64,000 nt of DNA, from NCBI GenBank assembly GCA_001051155.2, contig JYIP02000004.1, forward strand, positions 497,576 through 561,575. Reading direction: 5' to 3'. The stretch is from Chrysoporthe austroafricana (taxonomy: Eukaryota; Ascomycota; Sordariomycetes; Diaporthales; Cryphonectriaceae). The notes under the pieces are model-generated. The model was not told the DNA's origin. It worked only from the letters and a program-made list of their open reading frames with translations, and ran no database searches. Positions 48,331-60,979 of this stretch are shown piece by piece; the first letter of the stretch is position 1, and the number at the start of each line of letters is the position of its first letter. The position numbers and the translations under genes were made by a program.

Positions 48331-51300
48331 TGTTCCTTGATGTTTGGACTCGATGCTTCTCGATGTGGGTTTGCGGGCCGGGGGCTTTAATGAATGAAGC
48401 TCGTAGGCCTCGTGACTCAGTCTGACGTTAGGTGGACAAGTGACGATATGAGCCTCAACTCGTGGTGTGTTGGTGGCGACCTCCGGAAGTGGACAAAGAC
48501 GACCACAGCGGTAACTTGTGCCGCTCAAGTTGTTTGTCGGTGTCCGTTGTCAGACGGCCCGCAAGCAACCACTCACTCAGGCCCAGCCCGAGTCCGGTCA
48601 CGTACGTACAATGTCAGTCGGCTGTGTCAGAAAGGAAGTGATTGTTTAAAGGGCTATGTGACCTTGAAGACATGAGGGTTGCCCGTGACGGAAGTTCGGA
48701 CTGGACAAAGGTGAGGCTCGGGCGAGAAAAGTAAAAGTAATAACAAGACCGTGAGAGGCGGCAAGGCCAAGCAACCTACGAGACGGGCTTCGAAGTGGTC
48801 GAGACAGGCCGAGGGAGGTCAGTTGTAGCCTTGGGGTGGTGAGAGCAAAGTTAGGTGAGGTCGAAACCGGTCGCTTGTAACGGCTGGGCAATGCTCGCGA
48901 GAGTGAGATTTGGGGCGACTTCTGGAAGGGCTGAAGGTCCGGATTAGAGCCTTAATTATAGGTGGCCACCATGGGGAGGCCAGGTGTGGGAGATAGGTGA
49001 GGATCGTGACCACTTTCAAGACCATGGAGTCAATCGGCGGACGGCCCTGTGTGCCAGGGTCCCATGCCGTCACTGCTGCAGGCCGGGGGGGAGGGAGGGG
49101 GGCGTGTGCATATGCCAGCGCCGCTCGTCCACGCCTGGTTTCCTCCTCAGCCCCAGACCGAGGGACCTGTTTACCTCGAGAGAAGCCGTGCCGGCGTGGG
49201 GAGGACCCTGAGAGATTTTTTCGCGGTATGCCTGGGAGGGGGGCGAGGCGAGGCGAGGCTCGCGTCCTGCATCAGCCACCATCATCAATATGACGATGCA
49301 GATCTGGCCGTGACCCGCTTGTCGCCGCGGCACTCTTCGCGGCGAGAGGTCACCAGCACAACCAGCCAGCAGCTAGACGAAACCAGCAAGGTCATTTGCG
49401 GAGGCAGCCGACTAACTGCTGATGTCCCACAGCCTCACCAGGCTGGGCAAAAAAAAGTACGAGATGGAACTAGGGTACTCGGTAGCGCGGTGGCATACCG
49501 TAGCACATGGCCCTTCTTGACCCGGTGGTACGTACCGGGCATTCAGCTGGGGTCGGCCGTCTTGAAACAACGAAGCGCGCTGTGGCAGACAGTATCACCG
49601 ACCGAGATCGAGGGGACAGCAGCGCCGTCACGAGCACGGGTCTGGTGACCGGCATTCTGCAGCCTCGGTGGCATCGCCTACCTGGAGAGCAGGCGGTGGC
49701 CATCCGTCCCCCAGAGCGTGGAGACGCTGTATGCAAGGGGCGGCATCCGAACTTGACAGGCAGGGGGGGAAGGGAGTGATGTGAGATGATCGAAGCTTCG
49801 ATTCCTGGGGACAACGACAGCGCAGACCAGGGCCGGCACCTTGGCCGCGAGACACTTGCGACAGATGCTAGGCCGCTAGCTCTGCGCAGTAGTCCCAGCT
49901 GCGCGGGACCGCGGACAAGGCGTCCCAAAAATAGATTTTGGCCAGCGTGGGCGGCCCCGGAGGCCCTTTGTCTGGCCGCGTCGCGCCCGGTAGGGCGTGC
50001 GTCGCCAGGCCCTGCGCTTGGGGCCATGAAACGCGTGAGAGTGCAAGCTGACAAGAGGAGGGGAGCCGCGCAGCAGGTTGCCATTCCTGTAGGGGCGCTT
50101 CAGCGGCTGCACGGGCACTCCCACCAAAACGCTGCTGCTGGGTCGCGCGCTGGGGCTGTGCTGCCTGGAGCTAATGCACCGGGAGTCTGCGCGACAGACG
50201 TGCAGCAAACCCAATCCAGATCTCGGTCTCGACAGGACTGTGAGGTGAAAAATGACACGCCAAGAAGGCCACCGGCCGCGGCTGATGTCTGGGTGTATCC
50301 TCAGCCGACAAATCGAGCGGCAGGGTGCTGCCAGTCTGCAGCATTCGTTTGACCACGACGTGGCCAGCCGGCACTGGTCGGCCAATCGCCTTCACGGGTA
50401 CTGTAGGCACAGTGTTTTGTGGTGTCTGATGGGCCTGTGGGTCCTGTCTGCCGCCGCTGCTGTCGTTGCACAACGATACACGCACCGCAAGGCGACGAGA
50501 GAGCGACCAGACTAGTCGTATTTACGCAGGTGACTCTCCCAGGCCTGGGGCTGCAGGTCGTCCAGGAGCCTTCTGCAGATGCAACGAGACGTGCGATGCG
50601 CTGGCAAAAAGCACTCCGGTGCTGCTTGCAAGTTCGCGCCTGGGAGGGGTCTCAGCGCAGCGCTCCCTGTTCCTTGCCGCCCGCCCTCGGCTCCAGTAAG
50701 CCTGAACTCTCACGGCCCTGGAAAAGACCAAGACGTCATCCCTCCTCTCGCTCCAAAATGTGGTGTGCACGGGGGAGCACAAAGTGCAGGTTCCGCGCTT
50801 GGCCGAGGCCGTGATCGGCAATCGTGGTGTGGTCTCTTCACAGCCCGATTACGCCGGCCCAGATCTGCCGCTAGACAGAGACGAAGCAAACCGTATAAGC
50901 TTGACTCAGAACATTCCCCTCGGGTAGTCCATAGCCGCAGCCGCGCTGAAGACTAGTCCACCACGTGTCCACGTAGCTTCAACCAGGGCGCAGACGGTCA
51001 GACGGTCGGCCGGTGCCGCCGGTGTCTCTGGTCCATGCGACGCGAGCATCCCTCGCTGGTTGATAGTCCAGCCAGTGTCATTGGCATAAGATTGATGGGC
51101 GTCCCATGTTTGCTATCGCATGAAGAGTTTCAAGGCACCCGTACAGGCCTGCAGCGATGCCCGCGCAGAATCAACGAGAGGCCCACCCTAGCTGATAGCA
51201 GCGACTCATATGGTGGTCAGCGACGGGTCAGCTGCCAAGGAGGACTCGTACGAACACCAGGCAGCGATATTCCTGGCTCTGATTCGCTCCATGGCCAGCC

Positions 51301-53440
51301 TGGCCAGATGTGCTCGCAGCATAGTAGCAGTTGATGATACCAACACGCCCCGAGGCACACTGCCAGAACAGGCAACGGCAGAACCCTAAATTTTGCCACC
51401 CATTCCGACTGACACACCCGGCGGGCTGGTTCCGGTGCTTGGTAAATGACGCGTTCGTGTACGAAGTGGACAAAGTCTCGGCTGTCGTGGCCTCAGGTCG
51501 GCCAGATCTCGTAACGCATGTGACTGCCGTCGTGGTATGCGGGGCTCATTTCTAAGCACCAGAGACAAGAATGGCTGACTCTCGGCTTATGCTCGAATAC
51601 ATTATACTGTATTGCGTCATTGGTTCTGGTGGTTGTGGGACAGGCGGCGCGGTGTTTGCTTCGGATGTGCGTGTGCAGATTCAGGTTCAGGACGCGTTGG
51701 CAAAAGGTCTGGTGTTGGAATTGAGCAAACCTATAATCCACTGACGCCAGTGGGTTAGGGTTGCATTCAAGCGCAATCAGACTGCTGCCAGACGGATTTC
51801 GCCTGCCATTTTTGCTTGTCTACAATACTATCCACCCTGGAATCATATCACCGCAACTTCTATTTTCTTTCAAAGCGCATCGTATTTCTAAAGAGAGAGA
51901 GAGAGAGAGAGATACTGACAATCTTCTTCTGCCAGACACCAAAGTTCGAGCCGTGCTCTACGGGACATCGACTTGTACATGCTGACACAAGATTCTAATT
52001 GTCTCCTATGAAGAGAGAGATGACTTGTTACGCAGGACACTATTTCCAAATTGTTCATGGAGACTGTCAATCTCGTATCATGGACCTCAGACGACAGCCC
52101 GGGTCGCAGAGTGTGTACCAACCCAGCCCCCCCCTTGGTCAGGCGGGAAAATACCACTGCAAACAACCACAGGGTGAGATGGCATGTCGCCAGTTTCAAC
52201 TACTGCATGTCTGGATTCTCCGGCCTTCTAATTGTGGTTTTCGTTGACCTCAGCTCGCTTGTTAGTTTCATTTCACCTGCACGTGCATTCGCTTCTGCTG
52301 CCTGCAGAGCCGTCGCTCGTGGTAGTATGTGAGTGGTCCGGTCCGTCGCTATCTGCACGGCCAGCACTTCATCGCCGGCTCGGAGCACACGGCATACGGT
52401 ACTTCCTGAATGCTCTCCCGATGACCTCTTGTAAGTCAGATGAGTCAATGCGCCCTGTTCAAACGTCATAGGTTCACTGGCAGAGTCAGCCTGTCGGCAT
52501 CCTCAAATGTAGCTGCATTGACGTGCAAGACTGCGAGTGGTCAGCCTGGAAAGAGCAGTGCCCTCGAGGTGTAAAGCTGGTAGTTTTTCACATGTCAAGA
52601 GTCAGGCAAAGAAGAGCGTATGATCATCATCAAACAAACAAAGTTTCCGTGGGGTGCTTGATCTTGCGAAGTGTTTGAAGTATTGAATTACTTGCCGCAC
52701 GCAACGTAGGTATCTACGTATAATAGTGGAATCAGGAGAATGCTTACGCTTTAGCTATTAAAGCGAGCCCTTATAGCCCTATATATATATATTATATCTG
52801 CAACAGAGACCAAGTATCTTAAAAGTTGTGGAAGGCACCGCAAAGGCAGTCACAGTGGTCGCCGGGCTGGAGTGGCTGGTTTGATTCTCTCCGCCCAGCA
52901 CTGGTGCCAGAATGTAATCATGGCAAATTGCACTCCTAGCCCTGGGAAGTAAACGCGGTATGACTCTACAGGCATGCGGGGATGAGACAAGTCCAAATTA
53001 CCAGTTAGTTTAGTGCCAAGCTACAGTCACACCCCCTCTATCAGAGGCATAGCCTTCCACCACGCAGGCAGCACAGACATCCGAACGCCAGAGAGGGTGC
53101 TACGAAGCAGCTATATTCGACCGGAGGCTGGCCAAGCGTCTCAAATGTGCCGAGCTGCCGTGTTATGAAAAGCTGGCGTTTGGGTCACTGCGTCAGGCAC
53201 TCGTCTAAAACAGGAGGATAAGGTGTACTATTATGCGAATGAGATGGGCTTCCCATGCCCCACCGGCACAAGGACCTGCTCAGAGGCGTGGAGAGCTGCT
53301 TCGTTGTAGAGTAAATACTCAATCAACTCCATCGATAAGGCGGTGGGGTATCCGACACTGAGGACGGCAACCACCCTCCGCACTGCGGTGACAACTATGA
53401 CCGAACCGAGACGAGATACCCGCAGCGTGCATCGCGTGTC
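48331..53440. other. 5.1-kb region without a supported gene
   Basis: Both strands carry open frames of 100-200 codons, especially at 49.0-50.9 kb, but they overlap each other in several frames, have no conserved motif and look like chance openings in GC-rich DNA. I found no transposase, reverse transcriptase, terminal repeats or tRNA. It may hold long promoters, untranslated leaders or noncoding RNA. Confidence 0.5.
51892..51912 (+). repeat. AG dinucleotide microsatellite
   Basis: About ten uninterrupted AG units within the gene-free region. Confidence 0.9.
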
Positions 53441-54843
53441 TCAATTTCCTCCACCGGCGCTATTCTCAAGCGTATAGATCCACCACGCGGGAAACGGCTG
53501 CACCGTATCCGCTGTCTCGTCTTCCCCTTCACCCGGCTGGAGTGGGAAGGTCGAGTACCCGACAAGTCCGGAGACTATGAAGGATTCCAATGTGATAGCA
53601 GGCGTCTCGATAATAACCTCGACCTCGCACCACGCCGGCGGCACATCTTGATCGTCAATGTGGGGGTATGCGACCATCGTCTCGCCGCTGCCGTCCGGCA
53701 GGCTCATGCTCAGGCTCAGCTCCTGGGAGTCCTCGCCGCCGAAAGTCAAGCGTTTCCCGCACTGCCACTCGCCCTCGGGGGAAAAGACGCAGAAGGCCGT
53801 AATCCAACCCGAGAGGTACCTTGGACCGCTTCCGCCGCCGCTGTAGTGCGCGATGCGTGACCAGAAGTCCGCCGCAGCGGTTGCCGTTGGCTGGGAGGGA
53901 CGGAAACAGCTGATCATATTCTGTATCACGGGCGTCAGGAGCCTCGCCCACTCTGCCAGGTGCGGGTGGTCCGGGCCGAACGAGGTCAGCTTGGAAAGGC
54001 GGGCCAGGATGGACTCCCAGTCGGAAACGTCACCAAGGAGCGTAACGGAGGGGATACCGCACATCAATTGGAACCTGGAGGGAGGGGACAAATGAGAAAG
54101 AAGGGTTAGAAAATTACTCCTGCTGGGAAAGGAATACGTTGCCAAGGCAAGGCAGGAGGGGAAGGGATGCACTCAACTTGTATGAGAAGTAGTTCTTCAT
54201 AGTGCCCATCATAACAGCACTGCACACAATGGTATCGATCTCGGTAGTGGTGGAGAAGGAAGGGATAATCCAGGCTTGGAGGTCCTGGTCCACGATGTTC
54301 TCCTGGAGGAGGCGAAGTTAGTCGTCATAAACTACCAGGCAGATATAGGTGGCCTGGTTCCCTGAAACCTTTTCTCTGATGGCGGGAGTGAACAACCAAA
54401 CCTACCTGTATCAAGTCGGCCATCTTGGCCGTCATCCTGGCAAAGTTGACGCCGTGTTGTAGATCCTCCTCGACTACGAGCTCTTTCTTTCCCTCGTGCG
54501 TGACGAAAAAAGACCGCATCTCCTCGGAGTGTTTGTTGACGTAGAAGGAGAACTGTGTCACGATCGCGATCCAGATATCGTCGGGCCGCAGGACGAGGTG
54601 ACGGTGGCGGTTGTAGGCCTCCAGGCAGGCGTGCACCAGCCCGTTCTGCCGCGGTATGACCTTGGAGGCGATCTCGTCGCTGAGGGTCGACTGCAGCACC
54701 TTCACCTCCCCCTTCTTGGGAGGCCTACCACTCACCAGGTGCTGGAGGAACGTCGACGACGGCCGGCCGGGCTCATTTGCCAGTGAATGACCTCGACGGA
54801 TGCCCTCGGCGGGGTGGGAGGCGACTTGAATTGTGACTGGCAT
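53441..54843 (-). CDS. DUF4419-family protein
   Basis: Exons 54843-54406, 54302-54178 and 54074-53441 (98 and 103-nt introns), 398 aa. Family hallmarks are visible: an N-terminal domain with PDDIWIAIVTQFSFYVNKHS, then VDQDLQAWIIPSFSTTTEID, the conserved MMGTMKNYFSYKFQLMCGIP across the second join, DVSDWESILARL and a C-terminal GWITAFCVFSPEGEW region. DUF4419 proteins occur widely in fungi and their function is not established. The second donor is GTTGAG. An upstream in-frame ATG at 54918 exists but MPVTIQ is the usual kind of start. A minus-strand TATAAATA lies about 110 nt upstream. Divergent from the HET gene. Confidence 0.88.
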
Positions 54844-55475
54844 GGTTGCTGGTGTTTTGTGTAGCAGTCGGACTTCGTGATTTATGCGTGCGGAGCGTGA
54901 ATGGAAAGAGCTTGGCATATTTGTTGTGTTGGGTTGTCAGCCTAAGGTAGGTATTTATATGTACGTCATGAGGGTTTAGTTGACGCACCCTAACCCTGGG
55001 CATATAGTAGAACGTGAACGAGCCCCAGGCAGCCGTTCTCTATCTGTTCTATCTGGATAAACTACCTCTCTCATTCTGATTCATTCTATGCTCGAAAAGC
55101 TACTTGTCTCTCCCGCAGCCCTGTAGCTATTTCTCCTCCCTTCCCTTCAGCCAGAGCAATACCCAGTGATTGAGCCTCCACACCGACGTCTGTACGTACT
55201 GTAGGTCTCTACGTCAAAGTGGCTGTCCAAGGATCGTCACTGCAGCAGCGGTTAGCCAAAGAATGGGGAGAGAGCTGAGGCTGCTCCTGTAAGCTAGCAT
55301 ACCTATCTGGGTATGTATCTGTTCTTTAGCCTTTTTCTTGATCAGCAGACCGAGCAATATTACTCAGGATTCCATTTCCACCTACTGCTCCGGACCTCAT
55401 CAAATAACGATACATGACAGGGAAACATTCTTATTGTCCACAACCCCGAAGTGTCTTGGTAGGATTGTGCCGACG
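54844..55475. other. Divergent intergenic, DUF4419 / HET
   Basis: 632 bp between two divergent genes; apart from the TATA box no feature is seen. Confidence 0.5.
54952..54959 (-). promoter_or_regulatory. TATA box of the DUF4419 gene
   Basis: TATAAATA on the minus strand about 110 nt upstream of the start at 54843. Confidence 0.5.
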
Positions 55476-57731
55476 ATGGCCAGCAAGCAGTCGATGGAAT
55501 ACGACGTTGACTTGCCGCTGCGAGCTATCGACTTCTGGCCAGAACGAGCCGCTCGGGGTCGTCTGGCCCACAGCCTGGAAAAGGCGCAGGAGCTTATGGT
55601 ACCCGCGTCTATATTCCGAGCCTGGTGCGAGCGCCTCCGGTTCGTGGTCGACGTGCGAGCGGAAGGACGGGAATACTCCTTCGAGCTGATCGAGAGCGCC
55701 AACGAGCAGGAATCACGAGAGCCATTCATCGCCATCTCGTATCGCTGGCCGCCAGACGCGGCGCCGAGGGCTTCCCACCACATCCTGGCCCCCGTGCCTA
55801 GGGAGCCAGGGGTCAGGGAGGTGAGGGCAATCCGAGCACCCGTCGACGTCCTGGAACGAGGTTTTGCGTATGCCGCCGCCAGGGGCATCCGCAAGATCTG
55901 GATCGACCAGGAGTGTATCCATCAGTACGACGAGGACGACAAGTCGCTGGGCGTCCAGAGCATGCATATGGTCTACCGCTGGTGCGCAGTCACGCTCGTC
56001 ATACTCGGCCGCCACGTCGAAAGCGAATCCGATATTCGCGCGCTGCCCTACCTCAGGGACCCCGGCGACTGCGGCCAGAATCCCCTGCGCGGCCGCATCA
56101 AGGAGGACTCGTGGTGGACGCGGGCCTGGACGGCGCATGAGCTGGGGCTCTCGACCCGCCGCCAGCTGCGGTGGCTCGTCGGGTGGCGCGATGGGTTGGA
56201 CGTATCGGGCAGCGAGTGGAAGAAGCTCAGCGAGCAGCGCAACCAGGACTGCCAGACTGAAGACGACCGTCAGGATGTGCCCCGCGAGTGGGTGCTCCAA
56301 AGCAGTGAGATGTTTGATGTTGCCCACATGATGCCGTTATCGCCTCTCCTAGTACAGGCAATGACTTCCATGCTCCAAAGCGGGATAGCAGCGGTTGAAG
56401 ACAACTTCCGACTGACCCAAGCGCCTTCAGATAGCCACGAGCAGAGGTATGTGCACAAGAGAGCAAACGCCAGAAATGCACGACTAACATGACCCTCCAC
56501 TAGCCAACCATCCTCACCCCCCAAAGACGATCGGGCACGCGGGACCATGTTCTTCTCGTCCGCTATGAGCCTCGTCTGCGAAAAGGACTGCCTCATCAAA
56601 TCCGACAAGCTCGCCATCCTGGGCAACCTCACCAACTACCCGCAGCGCCTCGACATCCCGAAGGCCACACGGCGCCGCCTCGGCTTCTCGGCCTGCGCCA
56701 TGGCCCTCGCCCTGTACAACGGCGACCTCAGCCCGCTGCTCACCTGGGTACGCAGGGCACCCCCTTCCTCGGGTCTTACTTTTGCAGAGAGGGCCATCCG
56801 ACCCATGGCCTCGTGGTTACCCGACGGCCACAGAAGCCTGTCCTCCGTCGCCTCCTCGCCCCCGACCGCACAGAGGATGCAGCTGCCGCCGGTTTGGGGC
56901 CACAGGGCCATCGTCCTGGATGGAAAGCTCGTGGTGAGGGGACTCCTATGGGAGGTTTCCCCTTACACCGCCGGGCTAGACTCTCTCCAGAGAGAGATGC
57001 AGGCCTCCCCTTCCAAGGGTGACAGGCTGCGCCTCCTCGTCCGGACCCTACTCGACCAGGAACACGTGGGAACTAACCGTACTGCGGGCAGTCTACTGGA
57101 GGCGCTCGTTGCGTTGGCGATGCAGCGGCAGCTGACCTCTCTTCAGGAATTAGTCTCTATCATCGATCAGCTGCGCCGGTGGCATGCCAGCGGGGGGCAA
57201 GAGGAATGGCCGACCATCTTTGCAGAGTGCAATCTCGTCACCATTGGGCAGCACGCGGGCGCTGACGCTGCAAATGCAAAAGATAATTGCAGCGATGCCG
57301 CCAGCAAGATCTGTGAGGACATAGCACAGGGGAAGCCTCTCTTGATCGGGAAGTGTCATATCGGTCGAGGGGCGGGGAGCAAACACGATGTAGGAGAGGA
57401 GGTAACTTGCATCTGCCACGTCTCTAAAGATGACACCACCGAGGGGCCCCCAATAAAGGCGTTGTTCTCTCCGTTGATGTCGCTAGGGTATCAGTTTGGG
57501 ATAAATGACTGGCTGCATATGCAACTGGATGAGAGGCACTGGCAAGTCGAGGAGTGTGGCGGCGGCGTACTGGTGCCGGACATAATCAGGGAAATGCTAC
57601 GGGAGCGCCTCGGTGGTGAGGAGGGTGACGATATAGGAGGGCTGTCGAATACGGTGTTCACCATCAAGGGCAACATGGCGATTACGCCGAGCCCGAGCCT
57701 GTCAAGTGACGGTCTCTTTACAAGAGATTGA
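55476..57731 (+). CDS. HET-domain protein (heterokaryon incompatibility)
   Basis: Exons 55476-56446 and 56504-57731 (57-nt intron, CGACTAAC branch site), 732 aa. The HET domain opens with FIAISYRW (84-91) and continues with RKIWIDQECIHQYDEDDKS and an MHMVYRWCAVTLVIL helix. HET domains are TIR-related modules that trigger programmed cell death after contact between genetically different hyphae, usually as the effector of a recognition partner. The C-terminal half (LVCEKDCLIKSDKLAILGNL onward) is typical of stand-alone HET proteins. No NACHT or repeat domain is attached. A start at 55338 is possible but the extra residues look non-conserved. The gene appears intact. Confidence 0.9.
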
Positions 57732-59281
57732 TACATCCCGATAGGCTCGAGTAAGTAGCAGTTGGCTGCCCGTGAGTGTTGTGCGTATAGTAGAAGCTAA
57801 CTTTGCGAGAAATAGGTGCCGCGTATCAATGGTTTCGGTAATTAGGCGTGGACTAAGACAAGCTGCTTTGCGGGAACAAATGCCATATCGAGGGAATACG
57901 AAACATTTTCTCGCACTCAAATAGCTCTTCTTTGTCGTTACCCATACCAATGCGAGATTCTCAGGCTGGAGTAGGGCCGCCGCAGACTCTACGGTTTCCT
58001 AGCGTTCTTCTGGTCCGAATATAGTGCTCTTCCTAAGGCCCGATCAGCCCGCTACTTGCTGCGGTCTACAGAACATCTAACTATAGGCTACTAACATAGT
58101 GACTCACCCTAAGAACCTAGAGGTATTTCAGCTGTCCAAATATCTCCTGCGCCCCGTTTATCCTACGCCGGTACGGCTCATAATTGAAACTAGTACGAGA
58201 TGTTTATGTCCGCAAATATCTACCGGTGAGTAGATTCCCGCTGACTATATACTCGTCCCTATTGTAGTCTGCTATACAAGAGGGAGCGATCGAGGAATTG
58301 TTCTCGAGTAGTCAATATGCCCTTAACAAGCAACTACGGTTCTATTGGCTGTAGAATATCTGAATAGGGGCATAGGAGGTAAGCATATATGAACATCACT
58401 ATTTCACTTTGATTACAACTGCGGCGATGCAAAAATTGTGCTTAGCAGCTAGGTTTATATATGCGTATAGGCGCGGGCAGATGCAGGCATACATGGGAAT
58501 AGCCACACGCCCGGCATCTTCACACATCGGATTTATTATCATGACACTGACTCGTTCAAGCTCGGATCTTCCGGGCAAGTGCTATTTGTGATCGGGAGGG
58601 AGGGCCGATGAGATATGCCCTTCGATGCATGGCGCTTCTGTAGGAGCAGCGCCTCTTTCAGAGCAGCCACAGGCCCACCCGAAATTTTCTGATTGGGGCT
58701 TTTCCTGAGAGACGTGGACTGAAGCAATTGTGTAACCGTCGTTGACTTGGTTTGTAGCGTATCAGATGATCGTTTGGGAAGTGGAGGCCGAATCGCAGCT
58801 GGGTCTAGCTGATGGTTTCTGGGTTCAATGGCTAACTCTTGGCGAGTCTATGATCGGCGCAGCTATTCTTGTTTAGGAGCTCAGCAACGCCGACGGGAGG
58901 TTCGTCAGGCCAGACATACCCTCCGTGAATGCGGCGGTTCTTCCACATTTGGCAAGGAAGCTCGCAGGTATAAAGTCCAAGAGGGCGTTGCCCTTTGTGC
59001 TGGCGGTCGGAGGGAACATCTTGGCTCCCTTCGAGAAGTCGTTTGGCGAAACCTTGTTTTCCTTTGTGGCGTGCCAGTACAAATCGTGAGTCGTTGTCAG
59101 GCTTAGCGTGTTTATTACTCAAAGAGCCCTAAAGGACGACTCCAAGCTCATTGCGTGATGGCTTACTCGCGGAGAGGCGAAAGGAAAGGGTCAGCTATGT
59201 TATCTTATCAATAATATGTTCAGTGTGCATGGGCTCTGTTTTGCTTCGTCCTCTGTTACGGACTTCTCAGGGCCGAACCGG

Positions 59282-59335
59282 CCTCGACCTGCTCCCGCCT
59301 CGACCTGCTCCCGCCTCGACCTGCTCCCGCCTCGA
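59282..59335 (+). repeat. 16-bp tandem repeat, three copies
   Basis: CCTCGACCTGCTCCCG occurs three times in tandem at 59282, 59298 and 59314, followed by a partial copy. The copies are identical, suggesting recent expansion. Confidence 0.9.
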
Positions 59336-59380
59336 TAGACTGGCCATACCCAGTAAATATGCCCGCAATGCGAGCAGCTG

Positions 59381-59897
59381 TCACGACCTTCTTGGATCTG
59401 GCAGATCCTGTCGAGGGCCTGTGAGAAAGGTTAGGAGCTGCAAAACAGGAAAAGTTTGGACAGCATCACGTGCGCTCTTGGCATATATTACATCTCCAGC
59501 ACTATTGTTGATATTATGAATTACTGGCTCTGTCATGCCAGTCGAAGAATGATGAAGCCTTAGTATTAAAATCAGGGCGCTTTTGTTCCGTAGATTCTTG
59601 AAGAATGCCTGTAATATATTATGTCTTATCTGCATTTGTTACCTCGCTTAGAATTTCGGTCATAGCCTCGTGTAAACGGGTTATAACTGAATCAAAGTCT
59701 GCAAAATCCGTGGGTTTGAACAGCCAGAAGCCTAGCACAGGCCCCCAATTCATTCTGGTTGTGAAAATAGTTGCTCCAGTTCTTTCGCAGCGTTTCTCGA
59801 GAAGCTTGCATATTTCAGCAGTACTTAATTTCTTCATTTCATGATAGATTGCCATATCCTTATATAGGCAAAAGTAGGCGAAGAAAGGGCAAGGCAA
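59381..59897 (-). other. Possible small gene or relic
   Basis: A first frame (59897-59619, about 92 codons) with KLSTAEICKLLEKRCERTG and a following frame (59603-59381) with AFFKNLRNKS are both protein-like. The gap between them looks like a short intron (GTAACA to TTACAG) of only 34 nt, shorter than usual, so the join is doubtful. No family recognised. Confidence 0.3.
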
Positions 59898-60169
59898 TAG
59901 GGTCTAGCGACGGGCGAAGAAAGATGCAAGAAACGGGGAGTAGGAGTACGGGGGGGGGGCAATAACCAGGTGCGAGAGAGAACGCCCGCCGAGGCTGATG
60001 ATACTGAAGATGAGAAGAGAGAGGGAGAAGTCCAGAGTACAGGAAAGGAACAGGCAAAGAGTACCCTTTTTATATTGCAGCGCAAGAGCTTAGTGGCAAG
60101 GTGGGGATCGACAAATAATGCTGAGCCTAATCGAGCAGTATGCCTAAACCGGGTGCAGCGATATTAGCA

Positions 60170-60500
60170 AGTTCTCAATTACAATAACAATCTCATGGAT
60201 TGAACGATACCCAAAGGTTCTGAGAAAGAGGGGATTTAAAGAGGATCAAGCGGAGTCTGCATACTGTAATCAGGAAGCCCCTCTTACTTCATAAGAGAAA
60301 AACTCTACAGACTTACAAAGTCGAGATCAAATGAATTATATATTTCTAAAAGAAAATTGCAAAAAGCTTCAAATATAAGAAATAAAGAACCTATGCTTAA
60401 AGGTTAAAGAGGCTGTCTAAATTAGTATTATATTAAATGCTGATATTACTGAAACTGCTGTTATCTATATTATCAAGAGCAATGTTATTCATGCAACCGG
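60170..60500. other. AT-rich tract, possible mutated element
   Basis: Markedly AT-rich against its neighbours, with many TA steps and scattered stops in all frames. This is what repeat-induced point mutation leaves of a transposon, but no element ends or motifs can be identified. Confidence 0.3.
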
Positions 60501-60979
60501 ACCACTATCTTCTCTGGCTGGGGATAAGGCTTGAAGACCCAGAGATGTCCCTCTGAATTGATTCTAGGACGTAGATCAACTACACCTCGGTTTAGCATCA
60601 CCAATGATTGCCCTGCTCGTCTCATGTGACAATTGATCTTTTTACAAACCCGCGATCACGACATCGGAAGTCGAATGATGTGGGATTTCTCACCCTCCAA
60701 TTTGCCCGATTGGGCCCAGGTAACACAACATATACTGGGACTCGGAACCTGTCCGAGGAGGAGTCACGCGAGGAATACGAAAGGGCGAGAAAGCAGAAGG
60801 AATCGCTATCTGCTGCTATTGCTGTCTCCCGGGATCAAAGTCGTGTTACGATCCTCTGTCCTTTCTGCAAGAGAACTCACAACCACGCATCAGCTATTTT
60901 GCATATGATCCCGAGCAGCCTGCTAGTCACAAGGTCGATCTAATATGGAAACTCTGCTCGTTATTCTTCTTCTAGACTC

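Larger units (their letters stand above)
57732..60979. other. 3.2-kb region of relics and low-complexity DNA
   Basis: No complete gene. It contains AT-rich stretches, a 16-bp tandem repeat and two minus-strand frames with protein-like composition, listed separately. Another such frame at 58873-59082 (minus; a WHATKENKVSPNDFSKG segment) has no Met and a stop just upstream. Confidence 0.45.

Noticed and set aside
49049..50352. Plus and minus frames of 170-204 codons
   Set aside because: Mutually overlapping, low-complexity, no motifs or convincing splice structure.
51750..51765. GGGTTAGGGTT resembling a telomere repeat
   Set aside because: Fewer than two full units, far from any end.
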